From Burkholderia sp. HI2500 (lineage in GTDB: Bacteria; Pseudomonadota; Gammaproteobacteria; Burkholderiales; Burkholderiaceae), in contig NZ_NKFL01000007.1 in assembly GCF_002223055.1 (NCBI RefSeq), positions 496,001 through 560,000 of the forward strand: 64,000 bases of DNA. The letters run 5' to 3'. The stretch's first letter is position 1. Every line of letters begins with the position of its first letter. A program made the position numbers and the translations under genes. Of this stretch, positions 29,519 to 35,999 are shown piece by piece. Below the pieces are notes generated by a model. The model was not told the origin of the DNA and made no database searches. It saw only the letters and a list, made by a program, of their open reading frames with translations.

Positions 29519-30838
29519 TCAGCGCCGATGCTGCAGCCGGTGATACCAGTTCATCAGCGGCGTCGCGGTGATCCCGTGCGCGATCACCGATGCCGACACG
29601 ACGGCCAGCACGGGGGCCGCGAGCGGGCGCACCGCGGCGGAGGGCCCATGTTCGAGCGCGAACAGCAGGTAGTAGAACGAGCCGATGCCGCGGATGCCGA
29701 ACCACGCCATCAGCCGCCGCTGCGCATGCGTCGCGCGCGAACCGGTGAGCGTGACCAGCACCGCCAGCGGGCGCACGGCGACGAACAGCACGACGGCCAG
29801 CGAGGCCGCGCCCCACGTCAGCAGCGGGCCGGGCAGCGTCATGAGCACGCTGCCGATCATCGTCATCACGAGGGCTTCGGCGATCCGTTCGAGTTCGATC
29901 GTGAAGCCGAGCACCGATTCGGCCATGAACGCGTGCGCTTTGTCCGGATGCTTCTCGGTGGCGACGACGTCGGACGAATCGATCTGGCCGATCACGTCGC
30001 GCGGCGCGCGATCGCCGCTCGCGCGGTGCTCGACCCGGCGCATCGCGACCCCGGCCGCGAACGTCGCGATGAACCCGAATGCATGCGCGTACTGCGCGGC
30101 GCCGAACGACAGCACGATCAGCGCGAGCGCGAAGAAGCCTTCGAGGCCGAGCGCCTGCGCGTGGCGCGTGCGCAGCCAGCCGATCGTCTTCGTCGTGATC
30201 CAGCCGAGGCCGCCGCCGATCGCGGCCCCACCGGCGATGCCCCACAGCGCGGTGAGCGCGAACGCGCCCGACAGCGGCGGCAGCCCGTGCGTCGTGCCGG
30301 GTGCGCCGCACAGCGCGAGCCCGGCCAGCGCGAACGGCAGTGCGATCCCGTCGTTCAGGCCGCCTTCGCCCGACAGCGCGAAGCGCACGAGATCGCGATC
30401 GCCCGGGTCGTGCACCTGCACGTCGTGTGCGAGCACCGGGTCGGTCGGCGCGAGGATCGCCGCGAGCAGCAGCGCGGGGCCCCAGTCGAGCCCGAGGGCG
30501 AGCATCGCGCACGCGGCCAGCAGCGGCACGGTGAGGCCCATCGCGAGCAGGCCGAGGCGGCACGGCACGTGCCACAGCCGGTCGGTGAGCGGCACGCGCA
30601 GCCGCAGCCCGATCGCGAACAGCGAGACGAGCAGCGCGATCTCGACGATTTCACGCAGCAGCCGTGCGTCGCGTTCGAGATCGAGATCCAGCAGGCCGGC
30701 GCCGGCCGGGCCGAGCACGACGCCGAGCACGAGATAGATCATCGCGGTGCTGACGGGCAGGTGGCGCAGCGCGGACGTCGCGACGCCCATGCCCATCAGC
30801 ACCGCGCCGACGATCAGGTACCAGAGCGTCTCGTGCAT
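29519..30838 (-). CDS. CPA1-type sodium/proton antiporter
   Basis: A 439-residue membrane protein with about 12 helices. The APTDPVLAHDVQV segment and the FALSGEGGLNDGIALPFA segment carry the Asp and Glu/Asn residues that define the cation site in the NhaP/CPA1 branch. There is no large C-terminal cytoplasmic domain. It would exchange Na+ or K+ for H+ to control pH and salt balance. The gene lies just downstream of the DUF3175 gene on the same strand, 37 bases apart, so it may share that gene's sigma54 promoter. Confidence 0.88.
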   Translation of the reverse strand: MHETLWYLIVGAVLMGMGVATSALRHLPVSTAMIYLVLGVVLGPAGAGLLDLDLERDARLLREIVEIALLVSLFAIGLRLRVPLTDRLWHVPCRLGLLAMGLTVPLLAACAMLALGLDWGPALLLAAILAPTDPVLAHDVQVHDPGDRDLVRFALSGEGGLNDGIALPFALAGLALCGAPGTTHGLPPLSGAFALTALWGIAGGAAIGGGLGWITTKTIGWLRTRHAQALGLEGFFALALIVLSFGAAQYAHAFGFIATFAAGVAMRRVEHRASGDRAPRDVIGQIDSSDVVATEKHPDKAHAFMAESVLGFTIELERIAEALVMTMIGSVLMTLPGPLLTWGAASLAVVLFVAVRPLAVLVTLTGSRATHAQRRLMAWFGIRGIGSFYYLLFALEHGPSAAVRPLAAPVLAVVSASVIAHGITATPLMNWYHRLQHRR

Positions 30839-30875
30839 GTGTGCCGTGGCAGGCCGATCAGGTGGTCGCGCGCCG

Positions 30876-31232
30876 TCAGGGCTTGCGGCCGAACGCCTCG
30901 CGCAGCTTCCGCTTCGCGCGTTCGAGCGTGGCGCGGCGCGTTTTCGGCAGGTTGCGGCCCGCGCGGTTCACGTAGAAGTTCAGCATCGACATCGCCGACT
31001 GGAATGGCGACCCGTGGCGGCGGCGGCTGTGTTCGGCCGAATGCTTCAGCGACGCGGCGATCGCGGCCGGGTCGTCGGACTTGAAAATATTGGGTTCGAT
31101 GTCGAGCGCATCGCTTTTTTGCGTGACGTCGGCGGACCAGCGCTTGCGGTGGTGCGGGTCGGTGCCGCGGGCGCGGCCCGGGCGTCGCGTCAGGTGCTTG
31201 CCATGCGCGTGGGTAGCGGTAGCGGAAGGCAT
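30876..31232 (-). CDS. DUF3175-family protein
   Basis: A 118-residue basic protein with the DUF3175 core: KRWSADVTQKSDALDIEP, then FKSDDPAAIAASLKHSAEHS, and SAMSMLNFYVNRAGRNL. The start is the ATG with GGAG eight bases upstream. The family is common in plant- and soil-associated proteobacteria, with unknown function. An exact sigma54 core lies about 45 bases upstream, and the antiporter gene follows. Confidence 0.82.
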   Translation of the reverse strand: MPSATATHAHGKHLTRRPGRARGTDPHHRKRWSADVTQKSDALDIEPNIFKSDDPAAIAASLKHSAEHSRRRHGSPFQSAMSMLNFYVNRAGRNLPKTRRATLERAKRKLREAFGRKP

Positions 31233-31276
31233 TAAGTCGGCTCCATTGGGGTGACAGGGACGTGGTGACGGTGGCG

Positions 31277-31293
31277 GCGCAAACCGCGTGCCG
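31277..31293 (-). promoter_or_regulatory. Sigma54 promoter of the DUF3175 (and perhaps antiporter) gene
   Basis: On the minus strand GGCACG-CGGT-TTGC is an exact -24/-12 core, facing away from the core at 31334 with only 40 bases between them. Confidence 0.8.
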
Positions 31294-31333
31294 CGCGGCG
31301 CGCGTGATCCGGACGACGAACCCGTGCCGGCCG

Positions 31334-31350
31334 CGGCACGGGTGTTGCTG
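31334..31350 (+). promoter_or_regulatory. Sigma54 promoter of the 31399 gene
   Basis: GGCACG-GGTG-TTGC is an exact core about 50 bases before the start codon. Confidence 0.8.
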
Positions 31351-31398
31351 CACAAGACGGGCTGGACGTGCCATCCCGCCAACACGCAGGAGGACATC

Positions 31399-31770
31399 AT
31401 GCAATCGCATTCCCGGATCTGGCTGGAAAACGACGAGATCGACAACGATGCCGATGGCGACATGATCGACGCCGACGATCTCGATACGACGGTCCATGTC
31501 GACGTCTCGACGGGCAGGATCATGTTTCAGGCGGCGTGGGCGGAGGCGGCCGACCCGCCGCCCGAGACCGCGCGGCATTCGGTCGTGCTCGTGCTCGACT
31601 GCGACACGATGGAGCGCTATGCGGATCTCGACGAAAGCACGCGGATGCGCGTGCACGCGATCCTGCACGCCACGGTGGAGGACCTGCTCGAGCGCCTGCC
31701 CGACGAACACGTGACACTGACGGTCGAGCTGACCGATGCGATGCTCGACGCCGCGCGCCGGCTGCAGTAG
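31399..31770 (+). CDS. Hypothetical acidic protein, paralogue of the 28971 gene product
   Basis: A 123-residue, Asp/Glu-rich soluble protein. After a variable acidic N-terminus it shares with the 28971 protein the pattern TV-V---(S/D)GR---Q--W and RYA-L---(T/D)R-RV, then a C-terminal V-L(T/D)---LDAA-R. AGGAGG precedes the ATG and an exact sigma54 core lies upstream. Function unknown. Confidence 0.7.
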   Translation: MQSHSRIWLENDEIDNDADGDMIDADDLDTTVHVDVSTGRIMFQAAWAEAADPPPETARHSVVLVLDCDTMERYADLDESTRMRVHAILHATVEDLLERLPDEHVTLTVELTDAMLDAARRLQ

Positions 31771-31823
31771 CCGCACGGATGCGCTTTCCGATACTCGAGA
31801 TTGGCGCGCGCGGACGGGCTGGC

Positions 31824-31840
31824 AGGCACGCCGCTTGCTG
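31824..31840 (+). promoter_or_regulatory. Sigma54 promoter upstream of the DUF1488 gene
   Basis: GGCACG-CCGC-TTGC is an exact core. Transcription would begin near 31850, ahead of a possible 28-codon leader frame and the DUF1488 gene. Confidence 0.75.
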
Positions 31841-31888
31841 CGCGACCGGCATGGCACGACACGTGCCGCCACGCGGACGGAGGGGCTC

Positions 31889-31975
31889 ATGAGCGGAAAG
31901 TTGAGGCATTGCAAGGTAGCCATGCTCGCGGTCGGGGACACACCGATCGATCGCTTTTCGGCGCGGGGCGCCTGA
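31889..31975 (+). CDS. Possible 28-residue leader peptide
   Basis: A frame starting ATG with GGAGG five bases upstream encodes MSGKLRHCKVAMLAVGDTPI plus eight more residues and stops 4 bases before the DUF1488 start. The good ribosome site, the position just after a sigma54 promoter and the close spacing suggest it is translated and couples to the next gene, but its length makes chance hard to exclude. Confidence 0.3.
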   Translation: MSGKLRHCKVAMLAVGDTPIDRFSARGA

Positions 31976-31979
31976 GACG

Positions 31980-32345
31980 ATGGCCGCCGATTCCGCCCGC
32001 CGCGTGACGCTGGTCGACGAGCCGCCCGTGTTCGACGGGGCGGCGCTGCAGTTGCGTTTCGTCGTCGATGTCGATGGCGAGCTGCAAACCTGCGCCATCA
32101 CGGTCGAAGCGCTGGAAGATCATTTCGGCGCACGCTCCGCGCTGGAGGCCGACTTGCGCGATGCGTTCGAACAGGGCCGCGCGCGCATCGCAGCCGCCTG
32201 CGCCGACGTGCTGGGCGACAGCAGCGGCGGCGGCAACGGTGACGGTAACGGTAACGGTAACGGCGGCGTGGTGCTGCACAGCGGCTATTTCCGTGCGCCG
32301 GCCGGTCGTGCGCGAGCGGGCCTGTTCCGGTCGCGGCGATCCTGA
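31980..32345 (+). CDS. DUF1488-family protein
   Basis: A 121-residue protein. Residues 20-80 (LRFVVDVDGELQTCAITVEALEDHFGA) follow the DUF1488 pattern. The C-terminus contains a Gly-Asn repeat encoded by a 6-base microrepeat and a basic tail. No good ribosome site precedes the ATG, which supports coupling to the short frame upstream. Function unknown. Confidence 0.7.
   Translation: MAADSARRVTLVDEPPVFDGAALQLRFVVDVDGELQTCAITVEALEDHFGARSALEADLRDAFEQGRARIAAACADVLGDSSGGGNGDGNGNGNGGVVLHSGYFRAPAGRARAGLFRSRRS
32235..32264 (+). repeat. Hexanucleotide repeat encoding Gly-Asn
   Basis: The unit AACGGT is present in five consecutive, slightly varied copies within the DUF1488 gene. Being a multiple of three, length change would alter the repeat without breaking the frame. 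Confidence 0.7.
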
Positions 32346-32507
32346 CCCGGCTGTGGTTCCCCCCGCGTGTCGTACACCGGTTTGCCTCCCGCCGATTTGT
32401 CTCCCGCATTACACGCCGTTGAAAACTTTGCACCGCGCAGGGGCCGCCGTGTGGTGCCACATCGTGCCGCGCGCAAGCGGCACGGATAACGAGGGCGCCA
32501 CGCAACC

Positions 32508-32524
32508 CGGCATGGTCCCTGCAT
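32508..32524 (+). promoter_or_regulatory. Sigma54 promoter of the 32577 gene
   Basis: GGCATG-GTCC-CTGC has correct GG/GC spacing and lies about 55 bases before the start codon. Confidence 0.7.
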
Positions 32525-32576
32525 GCAATGCTGCTCGCCGGCGCGCATCTCGCGCAGCCGCCAACGGGGAACGAGC

Positions 32577-32804
32577 ATGCTGACCGCCCATGAATTCGCC
32601 ACGCTGCTCCTGGTGCATCGCGCACCGGAGCAGATCCAGATCGACCGCGAGGATGTCCTTGCGCTGGTTGAACAGCACCTGATCGTGATGCAGCACGACG
32701 ACGCGTCCGGCGAGCGCCGGCCTGCGTTGACGGCCGACGGCCTGTCGGTCGTGCAGTGCGTGCAGCGCAACGACGCGCGAGAGCCCGACGTCACCGACGC
32801 GTGA
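32577..32804 (+). CDS. Small hypothetical protein under sigma54 promoter
   Basis: A 75-residue soluble protein (MLTAHEFATLLLVHRAPEQI...). Helix-rich sequence with a late strand pair (RRPALTADGLSVVQCV) could form a small winged-helix-like fold, but this is speculative. It has its own sigma54-like core and no near neighbour downstream. Function unknown. Confidence 0.6.
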   Translation: MLTAHEFATLLLVHRAPEQIQIDREDVLALVEQHLIVMQHDDASGERRPALTADGLSVVQCVQRNDAREPDVTDA

Positions 32805-33227
32805 CGGGCGGATGCGGAGTTTCCTGTGAGCGGCTAGCTGCGGGTTGCCGGCGGGCGTGTTGTCGTGAGGCTTGCTTTATTGTCCGGCCGGTCGTTCAGG
32901 GCGGTATCGATCAACGATCGCGGCATCCGTGGAGTCGCCGTCGCGAAAGGCCGAGGATACTGCTTCGACGATCGCGGGCCAGATACCCGGCTGCTGCAAG
33001 ACGGGCATTTCCTTCGGCCCAGCCAATGCGCAAAACCGATTATGGAAGCTCGTTTCGGGCGTAAATCGATTTTGGATGTACAAAAACGATTACACGCAGG
33101 CTGTCTTGCACAAATTTGATTTTCCCTGGCAACTGGGGGTACGAGCAAATGCGCGATGCTCGTGACTAAAGACAAACGCCACGACTTCCCGGAATTTCAT
33201 CGGCGGAAACGAGCGTGCGCTGGACGA
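32805..33227. other. Non-coding, AT-richer stretch between convergent genes
   Basis: No gene is supported; short frames here lack ribosome sites and coding character. The right half is clearly richer in A+T than its surroundings and contains phased repeats. It could hold a small RNA or be remnant DNA. Confidence 0.55.
33031..33121. repeat. Four helically phased AT-rich repeats
   Basis: Related 11-mers CAAAACCGATT, GTAAATCGATT, CAAAAACGATT and CAAATTTGATT begin at 33031, 33061, 33081 and 33111, spaced 30, 20 and 30 bases. Multiples of about one helical turn suggest a protein-binding array or a bent-DNA tract. Confidence 0.55.
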
Positions 33228-35999
33228 TCACGATTCGCTCGTTGGACGCGTAGCCACCAGCACGGCAACCGGTAGCGCGGCCAGCCAGTCACCGAGCTTG
33301 ATCAACCCTCCCGGCACGTCGACCGCATCCCCCGCCTCCAGTCCATCCATCCACGGCCCGTCGATATCGCGCGGCAGCACGACCGCCGTATCGCCCCATT
33401 GCGCCGGTTCCACGCGCGGCAATTCCGGTGCTCCGCCGAGCAACCGGCCCGCAAGCCGTGTCGCGACCACCACCACGGTGGCCTCGTCGCTGCAGCGCGC
33501 GAACGCAACCGCATGACGCCCGAGCGGGCCGCGTACGCGCAGCGGCACGTACGCGCCGTCCGCGAACGTCGCCGGCCATCGCGCGCGCAGCGCCAGCATG
33601 CGCTCGACCAGCGCCCGCTTCACGCGCGCATCGGGCCACGTCGCCAGATACGACGCGACCGGCCCGTCGACCCGCTCGGCCGCGAGCGCGGCGAACGGCA
33701 CGTCGCGGCGGTTGTCCGGATCGACGAGCGAGTGATCCCATGACTCAGATCCTTGATACAGGTCGGGCACGCCGGGCGATGCCATCCGCAGCACGGCCTG
33801 CGTCAGGCTGTTGACGACGCCGGCCGGCGCGATCCGCGCGACGAACGCATGCAGCCGGTGCGCGAAGTCGCCTGGGCCACGCGGCCGCAGGATCGCGCGG
33901 ACGAACGCTTCGCAATCGCGCTCGTAGCGCAGGTCGGGCGCGAGCCAGTCGGTGTGATGCTTCGCCTCGCGCAGCGCTTTCGTCTGCCACTGCACGACGC
34001 GTTCGGTGAGCGCCGTGAGCCCCGCCGCGTCGTCGGGCGCGAGTTCGGGCGGCCAGCAGCCGACGAGCGTCTGGTACAGCATCGCCTCGGCGGCCGGCCC
34101 CGGCGCCCATGCGAGGTCGCGATGCGCGCTGCCGCGATGCGGCCGGTTGAGCGCGGACCAGTCGAGCGACACCGCGCGCCACGCGTCGGGCATTTCGCTG
34201 AGCACGGCGAGCCGCGCACGCGCGTCCTCGCCGCGCTTGTGGTCGTGCGTGGCGGTGGCGACGAGCCCGTGCGGCACGTTGCGCGCGCGGCGCCGGTTGC
34301 GCGCATGGAACGCGCCGCGCGACAGGCTGAAGTCGCCCGCGTCGGCGCCGACTTCATTGCGCGACAAGAGCCGGCCGTAACGATAGTGAGCCGTATCCTC
34401 GACACCCTTCGCGGCCAGCGGCGCGGTGAGCTGCGCGAACGCGACGCGCGCCGCGTGCAGCGCGGCGGCATCCGCGCGCGGCACGCGCGCGACCGGCAAC
34501 CCGAGCCAGGTGGCGACGTGATCGAGTGCGAACCGGTCGGCAGGATCGACGGCCTCGACCGCCCGTTCGTACGCTTGCGCGAGTACGCGACGGTCGGCGT
34601 CGGCGGGTTCTTCGTCCTGCACCGGATACATCCGGTACACGGGCAACTGCACCGCGAGTTCCCCCAGTACGCGCCGAATCGCGATCCGGCTCACGTCGCG
34701 CGTCGCGGGTGCCGCACGCGCCACGCCGTGCAACGCCCGCGCGGCGCGCGCATGCTCGACGGCGAGCTGGCGCATCAGCACGCGCCGCTTGCCGTCGAGC
34801 GCTTCCTGCGCGAACGTGCGCGACGAACCCGACACGTGGGCCCAGTGCGCGGCGAGCGGCGCGGCGCCGGCCGGATCGTGCAGCAGCGCGCCGACATCGT
34901 TCATGAAGTCGTAGCCGGTCGTGCCGTCGACGGCCCAGTCGGCGCGCAGCGATTCGCCGGGCGCGAGGATCTTCTCGACGACGATGTACGGCCGCGCGTC
35001 GCGTTGTGCGGCCAGCCGCTGATGCAGCCGCCGGCCATACGCGCGCGGATCGGCGAGGCCGTCGACGTGATCGACGCGCAGGCCGTCGATGTAGCCGGCC
35101 GCATGAAGCCGCAGCGGCAGCGCATGGACGGCATCGAACACCGCATCGTCGTCGACGCGGATGGCCGCGAGCGTCGCGATGTCGAAGAAGCGCCGCCAGT
35201 TCAGCTCGTCGGCGGCCGTGCGCCACCACGCGAGCCGGTAGTGCTGGCGTTCGAGCAGCCGGTGCAGGCAGGCGCGGGAGCGCGCGCGGCGCGGATCGGC
35301 GCCGCGCAGCACCGCGTCGAGCGCATGCGGGCCGTGCGTGGCCGCGTGATCGCGCAGCGCCGCATGCGCGGCGGCCAGTCGCGTGCTGTCGCGCGGCGGC
35401 GCGGCGTCGAAGCGTTCGGCGAGCGCGTTCAGGTCCGCGCGGTTCGCGAGGCGCAGGAGTTCCGCGTAGGTGGCGGCGGCCACCGGCAGCCGTCGCCCGG
35501 GGCACGACACGAAGAAGCGCCCGGTGGCCGGATCGGCGTCGAGCGTGATGCCGCCGGCCGCGAGCGCTTCGCCATACGGCGTGCCGAGGCAGGGCAGCAG
35601 CACCTTGCCGTCGAGCGCCGCGTCGGGCGGATGCCAGTCGATGTCGAAGTGGTGCGCGTACGGGCTCGCGGGGCCCCATTCGAGCACGTCGTTCCACCAG
35701 CGGTTCGACGAACCGCCGACGCCCATGTGGTTCGGCACGATGTCGACGATCACGCCCAGCCCGTGCGCGCGCAACGCATCGACGAGCCGGACGAAACCGG
35801 CTTCGCCGCCGAGCTCGGGGTTGAGCGTGCCGTAATCGACGGTGTCGTAGCCGTGCCGCGAACCGGGTTCGGCCGTCGCGACCGGCGACAGGTACAGGTG
35901 GCTCACGCCGAGCCGCGCGAAATAGCCGGCGTGCGCGGCCGCGTCGTCGAACGTGAAGCCCGCATGCAGCTGCAGTCGCAGCGTCGCGCGTGGCGTCAT
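33228..35999 (-). CDS. treY: Maltooligosyl trehalose synthase
   Basis: A 923-residue GH13 enzyme converting the reducing-end alpha-1,4 bond of maltodextrins to alpha,alpha-1,1, giving maltooligosyl trehalose. It begins with the family-typical RLQLHAGFTFDDAAAHAGYFARLGVSHLYLSP. Catalytic residues are visible: nucleophile Asp in LRVDHVDGL (about 310), acid/base Glu in VVEKILAPGE (about 341) and Asp in GVEDTAHY (about 533). It is the last gene of the operon, its ATG overlapping the malQ stop. TreZ, encoded two genes upstream, completes trehalose release. Confidence 0.95.
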   Translation of the reverse strand: MTPRATLRLQLHAGFTFDDAAAHAGYFARLGVSHLYLSPVATAEPGSRHGYDTVDYGTLNPELGGEAGFVRLVDALRAHGLGVIVDIVPNHMGVGGSSNRWWNDVLEWGPASPYAHHFDIDWHPPDAALDGKVLLPCLGTPYGEALAAGGITLDADPATGRFFVSCPGRRLPVAAATYAELLRLANRADLNALAERFDAAPPRDSTRLAAAHAALRDHAATHGPHALDAVLRGADPRRARSRACLHRLLERQHYRLAWWRTAADELNWRRFFDIATLAAIRVDDDAVFDAVHALPLRLHAAGYIDGLRVDHVDGLADPRAYGRRLHQRLAAQRDARPYIVVEKILAPGESLRADWAVDGTTGYDFMNDVGALLHDPAGAAPLAAHWAHVSGSSRTFAQEALDGKRRVLMRQLAVEHARAARALHGVARAAPATRDVSRIAIRRVLGELAVQLPVYRMYPVQDEEPADADRRVLAQAYERAVEAVDPADRFALDHVATWLGLPVARVPRADAAALHAARVAFAQLTAPLAAKGVEDTAHYRYGRLLSRNEVGADAGDFSLSRGAFHARNRRRARNVPHGLVATATHDHKRGEDARARLAVLSEMPDAWRAVSLDWSALNRPHRGSAHRDLAWAPGPAAEAMLYQTLVGCWPPELAPDDAAGLTALTERVVQWQTKALREAKHHTDWLAPDLRYERDCEAFVRAILRPRGPGDFAHRLHAFVARIAPAGVVNSLTQAVLRMASPGVPDLYQGSESWDHSLVDPDNRRDVPFAALAAERVDGPVASYLATWPDARVKRALVERMLALRARWPATFADGAYVPLRVRGPLGRHAVAFARCSDEATVVVVATRLAGRLLGGAPELPRVEPAQWGDTAVVLPRDIDGPWMDGLEAGDAVDVPGGLIKLGDWLAALPVAVLVATRPTSES

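Noticed and set aside
32834..33175. Short overlapping frames on both strands in the AT-richer stretch near treY
   Set aside because: They have no ribosome sites, no consistent codon bias and no recognisable motif, and they overlap each other.
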